In this document: positions 18,002-26,255 of the stretch, in pieces
Numbering within the stretch: the stretch's first letter is position 1
Layout of the letters: the number at the start of each line of letters is the position of its first letter
Source of the DNA: Paenibacillus sp. GM2
GTDB taxonomy: Bacteria > Bacillota > Bacilli > Paenibacillales > Paenibacillaceae
DNA: 64,000 bases
Reading direction: 5' to 3'
Assembly (NCBI RefSeq): GCF_900069005.2
Contig: NZ_LN831276.1
Location: forward strand, 19,964 to 83,963
Notes under the pieces: model-generated
What the model saw: only the letters and a program-made list of their open reading frames with translations
What the model was told of the DNA's origin: nothing
The model's database searches: none
Program-made: the position numbers and the translations under genes

Positions 18002-18118
18002 ATGGTAAAGCAAGTGAACATCAGCTTATTCCTGATTGTGCGGTAATTATGTATTTCTGTTCACTTAAGACTTACTTAACACTATACAATAATTTTCAAT
18101 GAAAGGAAGGTAATTCTC

Positions 18119-18289
18119 ATGTTAAAATGGTCATTAATTTTTCTGATTATAGCTTTGGTCGCCGGTATATTCGGTTTCTTTAATATCGTCGCCGCCGCCA
18201 CTTCCATCGCCAAGGTGTTATTCTTCATCTTCCTGGTCCTATTCATCATTTCGCTAATTACAGGAAATCGGAGGAACTCTATTAGATAG
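18119..18289 (+). CDS. DUF1328 family small membrane protein
   Basis: 56 residues. Two hydrophobic helices are joined by FNIVAAATSIAKVLFFIF and the chain ends in ITGNRRNSIR. The pattern matches the YtjA/UPF0391 (DUF1328) family of tiny two-helix membrane proteins, which are often stress-induced; function unknown. AAAGGAAGG lies nine to ten bases before the ATG. It sits among genes with sigma-B promoters. Confidence 0.82.
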   Translation: MLKWSLIFLIIALVAGIFGFFNIVAAATSIAKVLFFIFLVLFIISLITGNRRNSIR

Positions 18290-18297
18290 CAATACGC

Positions 18298-18332
18298 CAA
18301 GCAGGCCCGCCTAAAATCAGGCGGGCCTGCTT
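18298..18332. terminator. bidirectional terminator
   Basis: AAGCAGGCCCGCCT and AGGCGGGCCTGCTT form a perfect 14-bp GC-rich stem with loop AAAATC, between the convergent genes ending at 18289 and 18339. Confidence 0.85.
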
Positions 18333-18338
18333 ATCGCT

Positions 18339-18911
18339 TTATGAAGATTGAAGAAAATGAATTAATTCAGGTAAATCAAGTGTAAACTTTATTTGAATCG
18401 TCTTACCTGGAAACTTCACATCATTAATCGTAACCACTTTTGGAATATAGTCGCTTAAATATATTGTCATCGCTTCAAGTCCAAATTTCTCCGGCGAAAC
18501 CGATAAATTTCTTACCTCCAGCGAGCTGGGGTGAAGCAGCAGGGTTCCCCCCGCATATTCCACCCTATATTTTATAGCAGCCCCAACGTCCATAAGCCCC
18601 CAGGCCCCATTTACATTAGCGATAATCTGATTTCCATTCAGCTTGAAATCTGCTCCTGTTATTTGAAATGGCAGTTCATTCTCTGCCGCATATTCCGCTA
18701 ACCCCTTCTTCAATAAATTGTTTACATCGCTCTCCGTTAAGGTTAATGTGGTGTGCCGATTTTCTGCCATTTCTACGAGCTTGTTCTTCCAATTCAACTC
18801 TGAATAATTCATATTTAATGTTTGTGATGGCCGGATATAAAGCACGATAGCGGTCATTATAACAACGAGCAAAATAATGATGCTGCCTATGATAAGCCTG
18901 CCTTTTTTCAT
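18339..18911 (-). CDS. membrane-anchored hypothetical protein, DUF2140/YpmS-like
   Basis: 190 residues. A short basic N-terminus and one membrane helix (residues 6-26) precede an extracytoplasmic domain with LTLTESDVNNLLKK, then alternating strands and a repeated I/L-x-x-FT ending. The 'L-T-E-x-D-V/I-N-x-L' element and the overall layout resemble YpmS/DUF2140 proteins of Bacillales, possibly lipid-binding; that assignment is tentative. It is convergent with the DUF1328 gene. Confidence 0.65.
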   Translation of the reverse strand: MKKGRLIIGSIIILLVVIMTAIVLYIRPSQTLNMNYSELNWKNKLVEMAENRHTTLTLTESDVNNLLKKGLAEYAAENELPFQITGADFKLNGNQIIANVNGAWGLMDVGAAIKYRVEYAGGTLLLHPSSLEVRNLSVSPEKFGLEAMTIYLSDYIPKVVTINDVKFPGKTIQIKFTLDLPELIHFLQSS

Positions 18912-19027
18912 TCAAAAGAACCTCATTTTCTGATGTAATTTTGGCTTTCCTGATTCTAACGCCTCCCTAAAGTTTAATACATGGATACAAGCATTTCAAA
19001 ATTGATAAACCAGGGAGGATTTAAATT

Positions 19028-19342
19028 ATGAAGAAATTTACAGTCATATTAACTTCTATTATTTTCTCGGCCTTAGTTGCAGGCAGCGCATCAGCGGACT
19101 ATTCACTTCATCCTGTGCAGCAAACCGATGAATGGTCCCCGTATATATCGGTTGCAGAGCCAACTCCCATCGAATTGTCCGCCATTACTGTGTTCTACGC
19201 TGCACCGGGAGGCAAATCATTGGGCTCTCTGGAACCCCAGGTAGTCCGTCCAACCGGTAATATCCTCGGTGACTGGGTGCAGATTTACACCTGGTTCGGA
19301 GATGCCTGGATCAATATCCCAGGATACATTCCGAGTTATTAA
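19028..19342 (+). CDS. small secreted hypothetical protein
   Basis: 104 residues. A clear Sec signal peptide ends at ASA-DYS near residue 24. The mature part of about 80 residues is rich in aromatic residues and proline, with LGDWVQIYTWFGDAWINI near the end, which resembles the strand pattern of a single SH3b-like module. CAGGGAGG lies upstream of the ATG. No cysteine and no anchor, so it is probably released or wall-associated. It stands alone with its own terminator. Confidence 0.7.
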   Translation: MKKFTVILTSIIFSALVAGSASADYSLHPVQQTDEWSPYISVAEPTPIELSAITVFYAAPGGKSLGSLEPQVVRPTGNILGDWVQIYTWFGDAWINIPGYIPSY

Positions 19343-19385
19343 TCAATAAGGACCTGAGACTATCATTCTCTGTAGGTTATGTGAC

Positions 19386-19424
19386 AAAAGAAGAAGGCTC
19401 TCCAAATCGGAGAGTCTTCTTCTT
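19386..19424. terminator. intrinsic terminator
   Basis: AGAAGAAGGCTCTCC and GGAGAGTCTTCTTCT form the stem. It can serve both the plus-strand gene ending at 19342 and the minus-strand gene ending at 19450. Confidence 0.8.
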
Positions 19425-19449
19425 AATTTATAGCTCTAGTTAAATTGAT

Positions 19450-20460
19450 CTATTTCAATACGCTTCCTCCATACAGGAAACGATATTCCCACGAACCATC
19501 AAGCTGATCGATCCGCACTCCACCCGACTCCTTCGAATAGGTGTGGATCATTTTACCATCACCCAAATACATAGCCACATGGGTAATCGTCTCCTTGCTC
19601 TTGTCGACATTCTTATACGCTGCCGCAGAGGAGCCCTTGTAGCTCATGAAAAAGACCAGATCGCCTGCTTTCAGCTTGCTAATGCTCGATACCGCCGTGC
19701 CGTTGTCCTTCACCCATGCCCCTTGCTTCCGCGAATCTGCTGGCAGCACGATCCCAAGCGCCTCTTTATAGGCCTGTCTTACAAAAGCAGAGCAATCAAA
19801 TGTCGTCGTTGAATTGCGGTCCGATCCGAATTCATAGGGAGTCCCTAAATATTTCTTGCCTGTGCTAATAACTTTGGCAATCTTCGCCTGATTGGATTCC
19901 GATACTCCATCATTAGAACCCGGAGCGGCTCCTTTGATCTGCAAGTATTTGCTTAGACTGCTCACATACCCGGTCTGCCCGTCCGAGGTCTTCACCTTAT
20001 AGAAGCTGTCATTGCTCTTCTCCAGAATTGTAACTGCCGTTCCCTTCTTGAGCATCGTAATTACCTTGCCCGAGGTGGTAGACGGAGCGGTTCGCAAATT
20101 CACCCCATAGATGACCGTTGCGCTTGTTTGCTCAGGTGCCGCAGGCGCCGAATTTCCGCCGCCAATAGTGATATATTTGCTGGACGAGCTGACATAGCCG
20201 GTCTGCCCGTCCGAGGTCTTCACTTTATAGAAGTAACTGTTGCTATTGTCCAAAATAGTTACCGTAGTCCCCTTCTTCACCAGGCCGATAATTTTCCCGG
20301 AAGTGGAAGGTTGTTCACGGAGATTGACGCTGCTTACAATTTGTCCCGTCGTCGACGTCTGCGTCGCAGCTGAAGCTGCGGATGCTCTGTCCTGTACAGC
20401 CGTGTAAGAGGTAGTTAGTAGAATTGCGCTTAATATCAGGATTGTCGTGCTGCGTTTCAT
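19450..20460 (-). CDS. secreted SH3b2-NlpC/P60 cell-wall hydrolase
   Basis: 336 residues. A signal peptide (ends near ASA, residue 30) is followed by two bacterial SH3 repeats (about 40-98 and 113-173), each ending in KVKTSDGQTGYVSS, and a C40 peptidase domain from about 188. The catalytic cysteine is in FDCSAFVRQAY and the histidine in THVAMYLGDG. Such enzymes cut D-Glu-diaminopimelate links in peptidoglycan. The two SH3b modules are nearly identical at the DNA level too, a sign of recent duplication. GGAGGCAACT precedes the ATG. Confidence 0.9.
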   Translation of the reverse strand: MKRSTTILILSAILLTTSYTAVQDRASAASAATQTSTTGQIVSSVNLREQPSTSGKIIGLVKKGTTVTILDNSNSYFYKVKTSDGQTGYVSSSSKYITIGGGNSAPAAPEQTSATVIYGVNLRTAPSTTSGKVITMLKKGTAVTILEKSNDSFYKVKTSDGQTGYVSSLSKYLQIKGAAPGSNDGVSESNQAKIAKVISTGKKYLGTPYEFGSDRNSTTTFDCSAFVRQAYKEALGIVLPADSRKQGAWVKDNGTAVSSISKLKAGDLVFFMSYKGSSAAAYKNVDKSKETITHVAMYLGDGKMIHTYSKESGGVRIDQLDGSWEYRFLYGGSVLK

Positions 20461-20535
20461 AGTTGCCTCCTTATGGATGATATTGGTCTGATTAGACGAA
20501 TATTATATAAGTCGCCTTTCTCTGGACTCGTCCCC

Positions 20536-20563
20536 ATTATATCCCTTATCGAATTTTGTCTAA
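20536..20563 (-). promoter_or_regulatory. sigma-A-type promoter of NlpC/P60 gene
   Basis: Minus strand: TTAGAC (20563-20558), 16-nt spacer, TATAAT (20541-20536), giving a 5' leader of roughly 70 nt. I looked for a c-di-AMP (ydaO) riboswitch, common before such hydrolases, and found none. Nothing else is recognisable between 20564 and 20740. Confidence 0.6.
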
Positions 20564-20738
20564 ATGCGTCGATTTTCGTGTTATGTATGGCCTTCGCGAC
20601 AAAATGCCTAAATTACACCCTAAAAAGAAGGACATATTACCCACAAACCCAATATTAACCAACAGCCATTTTGCCAAAAAGATCTTTTTGCGACTATTTC
20701 AAGGGGATTACGTGTTCTGCACTTAGACTATAAAACTC

Positions 20739-20775
20739 CATAAAAAAAGCCGGCAGAGCTCTCTCCACCGACTTC
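20739..20775 (-). terminator. intrinsic terminator after cation efflux gene
   Basis: Minus strand: AGTCGGTGGAG and CTCTGCCGGCT pair over 11 bp (with G-U pairs) and are followed by seven T's. It lies about 45 bp past the stop at 20821. Confidence 0.8.
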
Positions 20776-20820
20776 GCTTAGGGCAATCTACTATTTTGTA
20801 ACACCCAGGCTTTTGGACTT

Positions 20821-21708
20821 CTATTCCTCTTGTTCTAACCCTTCTTCTCTAGGCTCCACATGGACATGGACATGCATCACATTCTTGATCCGCCTCATCC
20901 GCTCTTCCACCGTATCACAGATTTCGTGGCCCTCAAGCACCGTTAAATGTGGATCGACCTCGATCACCACATCGACGAGCACGTGGTTGCCATGGACGCG
21001 AGCCTTCAAATCCTTAATTTTCTCCACTCCGGGTATCCGTGAGATCGTCCCGCGCAGGTCCCCAAGCTGTTCCTCATCAAAGCCGTCCGTTAACCGATAT
21101 GTCGAGTCCCTGAATATGTCCCAAGCGGTCTTGCATATCAATACCCCTACAGCCAGAGCAGCTACGATATCAAGCCATGGCATGCCAAATTGCGCCCCGA
21201 TGATTCCCACCGCCGCCCCTACACTGACCAGAGCATCCGAGAAATTGTCCTTAGCCGCAGCCATTAGCGCCTGATTGTTAATCTGCTGGGCCAGTCCACG
21301 ATTATATAAGTATACGCCGCCCATCACGACGGCACAGATGATGGCTATCCCCGCTGACCATAAATCAGGCTTCGTCTCATTCCCCGCAAACAGCGAGCGG
21401 ATCGCCCCGATAATGACCTGAATGCCAACCATCGCCATAATAAAAGAAGCGATAAGCGCGGCCACAGTCTCCGCACGAAAATGCCCGTAAGCATGATCGG
21501 AGTCGGGCGGTTTCTGGGAAATTCGCAACCCGATCAATACAGCGAGCGAAGCGACAATATCCGTTAAATTGTTGAATCCGTCCGCGAGCAGCGCGCTCGA
21601 AGCGAATAAATAACCACTAATCAGCTTAAAAGCAGACAATATGACATAGGCTGCGATGCTTAACCAAGCCCCTCGTTCACCTTTGCGTATATCCTCGTAT
21701 ACATTCAA
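20821..21708 (-). CDS. cation diffusion facilitator family metal transporter
   Basis: 295 residues. Six membrane helices with the CDF metal-site motifs: ALLADGFNNLTDI on helix 2 (D/N-x-x-x-D) and NFSDALVSVGAAVG on helix 5, then a cytoplasmic domain of about 85 residues ending in HVHVHVEP. The family exports Zn, Mn, Fe or Co by proton antiport; the exact metal cannot be told. I place the start at the TTG at 21708, where GGAGGTG stands at good spacing; a longer in-frame opening to 21789 lacks such a site. Confidence 0.88.
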   Translation of the reverse strand: MNVYEDIRKGERGAWLSIAAYVILSAFKLISGYLFASSALLADGFNNLTDIVASLAVLIGLRISQKPPDSDHAYGHFRAETVAALIASFIMAMVGIQVIIGAIRSLFAGNETKPDLWSAGIAIICAVVMGGVYLYNRGLAQQINNQALMAAAKDNFSDALVSVGAAVGIIGAQFGMPWLDIVAALAVGVLICKTAWDIFRDSTYRLTDGFDEEQLGDLRGTISRIPGVEKIKDLKARVHGNHVLVDVVIEVDPHLTVLEGHEICDTVEERMRRIKNVMHVHVHVEPREEGLEQEE

Positions 21709-21920
21709 GCCCCACACCTCCACACTTGCCTGACAAATTGCAACACTACCAGTTACTAGTGCGCGTCTATAAATTACCTTTAATATCAAAAGCGTTACTA
21801 CATCGTACCAGATAAAAATCGTGTGGGTCTACAGAAACAGTGTTGCACCAAGGAAAAGTCAGCTAAGACCGCCCGAAACTCCCCATTTCGTGTACTTTTC
21901 AATTTAAATCATCATTCCCG

Positions 21921-21949
21921 TTGTTCCCCTTTTTAAAAACGTATACAAT
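21921..21949 (+). promoter_or_regulatory. sigma-A-type promoter
   Basis: TTGTTC (21921-21926), 17-nt spacer, TACAAT (21944-21949), just ahead of the small gene at 21990. Confidence 0.5.
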
Positions 21950-21989
21950 AAGGTCAAGCTTGTTCTTGAACCAGAGGGGGATGATATCG

Positions 21990-22175
21990 ATGACAGAAAA
22001 TAATGAGCCTCGTAAGATTGGCTTGGCCGAAGCAATGCGCCAGAAACTTCAGCAAAAAAAGGAGCAGCAAGCGGCCAACAAGCCTGGAGCCAAAAATGCC
22101 AATCAAATAAAAGCACTCAAAAGCCAAAACAACAAAAAGCCGAACAATCAGCGCCGCCGTACTGGCGGATCATAG
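21990..22175 (+). CDS. small basic hypothetical protein
   Basis: 61 residues, starting MTENNEPRKIGLAEAMRQKL. It is highly basic and rich in glutamine, lysine and asparagine, so probably disordered and perhaps nucleic-acid-binding. AGAGGGGG lies ten bases before the ATG at 21990; the in-frame ATG at 21981 abuts the Shine-Dalgarno and is less likely. A promoter upstream and a strong terminator downstream support a real gene. I do not recognise a described family. Confidence 0.65.
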   Translation: MTENNEPRKIGLAEAMRQKLQQKKEQQAANKPGAKNANQIKALKSQNNKKPNNQRRRTGGS

Positions 22176-22198
22176 GCAACCCTTACAGTAAGTACAAA

Positions 22199-22247
22199 GA
22201 CAAAGAGCCGAGAAACCGTCGATTTAGACAGTTCCCGGCTCTTTTAA
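22199..22247. terminator. bidirectional terminator
   Basis: AAAGAGCCG and CGGCTCTTTT, extended by an inner partial stem, with A-run and T-run on either side. It lies between the plus-strand gene ending at 22175 and the minus-strand ABC-F gene ending at 22298. Confidence 0.75.
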
Positions 22248-22297
22248 TATATTGTCTTCCGATATTCAAGCGGTGAAAGCAAATTTTCGAAGGGATA

Positions 22298-23923
22298 TTA
22301 AGCTTCTTCAGGATACATGCTCTTGCGCAAAGCCTGAATCTCTTCGCTCTCCAGGTACTCATCATAGCTCATAATACGATCGATGATTCCGCTTGGCGTA
22401 ATCTCGATAATGCGGTTAGCGATCGTCTGAATAAATTGATGGTCATGCGAAGTGAACAGAATCGTTCCATCAAAATCGATTAATCCATTATTCAGCGCCG
22501 TGATCGATTCCAAATCAAGGTGGTTGGTCGGCTCATCGAACAGCAGCACGTTAGCGCCGTTCAGCATCATCTTCGCCAGCATACAGCGCACCTTCTCGCC
22601 CCCGGACAGCACTGAAGCCTTCTTGAGCGCCTCTTCACCAGAGAACAGCATCCGGCCGAGGAAGCCACGCAAGAATGTCTCATCCTGATCATTGGAATAT
22701 TGGCGCAGCCAATCCACGAGATTCAGCTCCACCCCATCGAAATAGCTGGAATTATCCTTAGGGAAATAGGCTTGGGAGGTCGTTACGCCCCAACTGTATT
22801 CACCGGAATCCGCCTCAAGCTCGCCCATCAGCACTTGGAACAACGTCGTCTTCGGCAGCCCGTTTGGTCCGACAAAAGCGATCTTATCGCCCTTGTTCAC
22901 CACAAAGCTGACATTATCCAGTATTTTCTCGTTCTCCACAATCTTCGTAACGCTGTCTACGGTCAGCAACTGCTTGCCCGCCTCGCGTTCACCCTTGAAA
23001 TGCAGGAACGGATATTTACGGTTCGAAGGACGGATGTCATCGAGTGTAATTTTATCAAGCTGCTTCTTACGGGAAGTTGCCTGCTTCGATTTCGAGGCAT
23101 TCGCCGAGAAGCGCTGAATAAAGGCTTGCAGCTCTTTGATCTTCTCTTCCTTCTTCTTGTTCGCATCGCGCTGCAACTGCTGTGCAAGCTGACTGGATTC
23201 ATACCAGAAATCATAGTTGCCAACATAGAGCTGGATTTTACCAAAGTCGATGTCAGCGATATGGGTACATACTTTATTCAGGAAGTGACGGTCATGGGAT
23301 ACGACGATAACCGTGCCTTCATAATCCATCAGGAAGTTCTCAAGCCACTGAATCGATTCCAGGTCCAAATGGTTAGTAGGCTCGTCAAGCAGCAAATTGT
23401 TCGGACGTCCGAACAATGCTTGGGCCAGGAGGACGCGGACCTTCTCATTCCCGCTGAGCTCCGACATTTTCTTATCATGCATTTCGCGCGGAATGCCCAG
23501 ACCAATCAGCAATGCGGCTGCATCCGGTTCAGCATCCCAGCCGTTCAGCTCGGCAAATTCGCCCTCCAGTTCGCCGGCACGCATGCCGTCTTCCTCGGAG
23601 AAATCCGCCTTGGCATACAAGGCATCCTTCTCTTTCATAATTGAATACAGGCGTTCATGACCCATAATTACCGTCTCCAACACAGGGAACTCATCATATT
23701 CATAATGGTTCTGCTTGAGGACTGCCATGCGCTCATTCGGCGTCATGAATACTTCGCCTTGATTCGGTTCAATTTCGCCGGACAGAATCTTCAGGAACGT
23801 CGATTTACCCGCTCCGTTTGCTCCGATCAGGCCGTAGCAGTTACCTGCCGTAAATTTTATATTTACATCCTCAAAAAGTGCTCGTTTTCCATAACGGAGC
23901 GTTACACCGCTAGTACTTATCAT
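22298..23923 (-). CDS. ABC-F family ATPase (YkpA/YbiT type)
   Basis: 541 residues with two nucleotide-binding domains joined by the ~80-residue linker of ABC-F translation factors (basic, coiled, residues 235-320). NBD1 has GANGAGKST, the signature LSGNEKVRVLLAQAL and LLLDEPTNHLD. NBD2 has LSGGEKVRCMLAKMM, LLFDEPTNHLD, but its P-loop reads GPNGLPKTT, lacking the glycine before lysine. There are no membrane parts; these proteins act on the ribosome. The segment WGVTTSQAYFPKDN and overall length fit the YkpA/YbiT subgroup rather than antibiotic-resistance ABC-Fs. Confidence 0.88.
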   Translation of the reverse strand: MISTSGVTLRYGKRALFEDVNIKFTAGNCYGLIGANGAGKSTFLKILSGEIEPNQGEVFMTPNERMAVLKQNHYEYDEFPVLETVIMGHERLYSIMKEKDALYAKADFSEEDGMRAGELEGEFAELNGWDAEPDAAALLIGLGIPREMHDKKMSELSGNEKVRVLLAQALFGRPNNLLLDEPTNHLDLESIQWLENFLMDYEGTVIVVSHDRHFLNKVCTHIADIDFGKIQLYVGNYDFWYESSQLAQQLQRDANKKKEEKIKELQAFIQRFSANASKSKQATSRKKQLDKITLDDIRPSNRKYPFLHFKGEREAGKQLLTVDSVTKIVENEKILDNVSFVVNKGDKIAFVGPNGLPKTTLFQVLMGELEADSGEYSWGVTTSQAYFPKDNSSYFDGVELNLVDWLRQYSNDQDETFLRGFLGRMLFSGEEALKKASVLSGGEKVRCMLAKMMLNGANVLLFDEPTNHLDLESITALNNGLIDFDGTILFTSHDHQFIQTIANRIIEITPSGIIDRIMSYDEYLESEEIQALRKSMYPEEA

Positions 23924-24051
23924 TTAGGCATTACCATCCTTTTTAAATAATGACACTACTGGTTCAACATTATAACATAGTTCCAGATATAAGTTGAGTA
24001 CTGCACAGCAATCAGGAACGACTCTGCAAAAAAATAAGGCAACCGTTTCTT

Positions 24052-25002
24052 TTACGGCCACCTTAAGGTCTCACCATGGTGCAATACGCGAATCTGTTCC
24101 TCCGGAATGCCGCGGCGAAGCCGATCCGCTTCAAGTCGATCCAGCGCCTCGCGCGCCGTATCATCCGCCAGTCTGAATGTGCCATAATGCATCGGCACCA
24201 TCAGTTTGGCCCGAACGTCCTCGAACGCCTGCAGCGCCTCCTCCGGTGTCGTATGCTGAGAGGTCATGAACCATTCCGGCTCATAAGCACCGATTGGCAA
24301 CAAAGCGATATCGATTTCAAAACGCTCGCCGATCTCGGCGAACCCTCTGAAATATCCGCTATCGCCAGCAAAATACACGATAGGATGCTTCTGTAATTTT
24401 GCCTCTACCGTCTCACCGCATAACTCCAGGACGAATCCGCCCCAATGCGACGTATTCGTATCCCACGGCGTCCGGCGTGTCCAGTGCTGCGTAGGGACAA
24501 ATGTGATCTTCACATTGTCAAGCTGCAGCTCCTCCCACCAGCCAAGCTCATAAGTGCGCTCGAAACCTTTACGGACCATTTTACGCTTTAACCCGCTGGG
24601 GACGACGAGCTTTGTCTTGCTCCCATATAATTTGCGGATCGAAGCTAAATGCATATGATCATAATGAGAATGAGATATAAGAATTACGTCAATCTCCGGA
24701 ATGTCCTGCAGCGGTATTCCCGGCGTGCCCAGCCTCCGCTGGAATCCCATCCGCTTAGCCCACACCGGGTCGGTAACCAGATTCAAACCCGCATACTGAA
24801 TCAGGAAGGTTGCATGCCCAATCCAGGTGACAGATAGTTCAGAGCGGTTCCCCTGTAGAAAATTCAGATCCGGGGGGAAATTAGGAATGACGTACGAATA
24901 ATCCTTACGCTTTCTACGGCGTTCATCCCGCCACTGCTTAAACTGCTTCAGTGTCCGGTCCGTCCCGATATTGTCCAAATTGTTGTAACGCTTCCTTGCC
25001 AT
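24052..25002 (-). CDS. MBL-fold metallo-hydrolase (NAPE-PLD/UlaG-like)
   Basis: 316 residues. A basic N-terminal stretch (1-45) precedes a metallo-beta-lactamase fold: SHSHYDHMH carries the HxHxDH metal-binding motif, TQHWTRRTPWDTN the next histidine, FAGDSGY the bridging aspartate and MHYGTF the last histidine. The spacing and the TQHW-x-R motif match phospholipase D-like (NAPE-PLD family) MBL proteins of bacteria. Substrate unknown. The ATG at 25002 has AAGGAGGAG upstream. Confidence 0.85.
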   Translation of the reverse strand: MARKRYNNLDNIGTDRTLKQFKQWRDERRRKRKDYSYVIPNFPPDLNFLQGNRSELSVTWIGHATFLIQYAGLNLVTDPVWAKRMGFQRRLGTPGIPLQDIPEIDVILISHSHYDHMHLASIRKLYGSKTKLVVPSGLKRKMVRKGFERTYELGWWEELQLDNVKITFVPTQHWTRRTPWDTNTSHWGGFVLELCGETVEAKLQKHPIVYFAGDSGYFRGFAEIGERFEIDIALLPIGAYEPEWFMTSQHTTPEEALQAFEDVRAKLMVPMHYGTFRLADDTAREALDRLEADRLRRGIPEEQIRVLHHGETLRWP

Positions 25003-25115
25003 CTTGTATTGGCTCCTCCTTCCAGTCCCCTTCATCCTATGAGAGCCATTAAAATTCCGCCTGTACGACTTACCCCCATTGTAAAACAACTATCCCGTCA
25101 TTCCAAATTTCAATT

Positions 25116-25217
25116 TCAATCCGAGGGATCTTTATACCGGAACGAATACAGGAACAGAAAAGCGACGGCGATCACGACCACCAGCTCAGGAGCTATAAAA
25201 ATAATAAATTTTTCCAT
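25116..25217 (-). CDS. cydS: cytochrome bd oxidase small subunit CydS
   Basis: 33 residues: one membrane helix starting MEKFIIFIAPELVVVIAVAF and a short charged tail ending KDPSD. The CydS subunit of the Geobacillus bd oxidase is also 33 residues, with an APxVVV motif early in its helix as here. It begins seven bases after the cydB stop with AGGAG upstream, so it is the last gene of cydA-cydB-cydS. It would pack against CydA next to heme b558. Confidence 0.82.
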   Translation of the reverse strand: MEKFIIFIAPELVVVIAVAFLFLYSFRYKDPSD

Positions 25218-25223
25218 ACTCTC

Positions 25224-26255
25224 CTATCCTTTCTTTGGCGAACTGCCGCGCACGTATTTGGCATCAAACAGGAACAATCGGAGCAAAATGATCAGCGAAG
25301 GAATGAGCACGCACAGCCCGGCGATAAAAACGGTAATTAGGGCCACCGCCATCGACTCATTGGTGAAGCTCTCATGAATGCTAACCTGCTTATACAGAAT
25401 ATACGGCAGATGCGAATGGCCATAGCCATACCAGGCGAACCCGAACTGCAGCATAACAAGGATGAAGGTCCAGCCAAGGTTCCTCCGTCTCCATACCAGA
25501 TAGACTGCAGCCAGGTAGCAGATCAGTGAGAGAATGAACACCCAGGCGATGCTTAGCATATTGCTGAAATGCTCGGGATTTTGCCGGTTGATCTGGAAAA
25601 AGGCAAACACGCAGGCAAGAATAGTCGGGCCGCTCCACCAGAGCGCATAACCGCGCAGTACTTCAAAGGCAGCACGATCCCCCGCTTTGTCCGCATAGTA
25701 GGTCAGGAACATCGCGGAGATGTAGAGTACGGATACGAGCGCCAGGATGATGACCGACCAGGTGTACGGATTGCTGAAGAAGGAGCCCCAGTTCAGATGC
25801 ACTTTGTTATTTATCTCTGTAATGATGCCGCCTTCGGAAATGGCCAGGATCGTGGAGAGAGCCGCGGGGATCAGAAGGCCGGTTGCACCATAGATCGCCA
25901 TATATATTTTATTGTCTTCTTTACTGCTGCCATAGGTGTTATAGGCATAGTAGGCACCCCGAAGGGCAAGCAGCACGGTCACCAGGCTGCCTGGAATGAG
26001 CAGCGCTGTCCCGTAAAAATAAGCGGAGTCGGGAAAGAAGCCAACAAGGCCAACCACGAAAAAGATCAGAAATACGTTAGTGACTTCCCATACCGGGGAC
26101 AAATAGCGCTGGATAATGCTGTGCACTTTGTTCTTATGCCCCGTAATTACGCTGTAATAGCTGAAAAATCCCGCTCCGAAATCGACAGAGGCAACAATTA
26201 AATATCCGAACAGAAACGTCCACAGTACCGTGATACCAACCAATTCATAGCTCAT
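25224..26255 (-). CDS. cydB: cytochrome bd ubiquinol oxidase subunit II
   Basis: 343 residues with eight or nine membrane helices. The N-terminus ELVGITVLWTFLFGYLIVASVDFGAGFF is typical of CydB, with the conserved W-x-x-x-G-x-x-I-x-x-x-D-x-G pattern. With CydA it forms the terminal quinol oxidase used at low oxygen. Its start overlaps cydA by four bases, implying translational coupling. Confidence 0.92.
   Translation of the reverse strand: MSYELVGITVLWTFLFGYLIVASVDFGAGFFSYYSVITGHKNKVHSIIQRYLSPVWEVTNVFLIFFVVGLVGFFPDSAYFYGTALLIPGSLVTVLLALRGAYYAYNTYGSSKEDNKIYMAIYGATGLLIPAALSTILAISEGGIITEINNKVHLNWGSFFSNPYTWSVIILALVSVLYISAMFLTYYADKAGDRAAFEVLRGYALWWSGPTILACVFAFFQINRQNPEHFSNMLSIAWVFILSLICYLAAVYLVWRRRNLGWTFILVMLQFGFAWYGYGHSHLPYILYKQVSIHESFTNESMAVALITVFIAGLCVLIPSLIILLRLFLFDAKYVRGSSPKKG

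Noticed and set aside
20461-20740. c-di-AMP (ydaO) riboswitch before the NlpC/P60 gene
   Set aside because: Expected by context, but the conserved ydaO blocks could not be found on the minus strand.
22700-23644. 314-codon plus-strand frame
   Set aside because: Antisense shadow of the ABC-F gene, a usual effect of codon bias; no recognisable protein.
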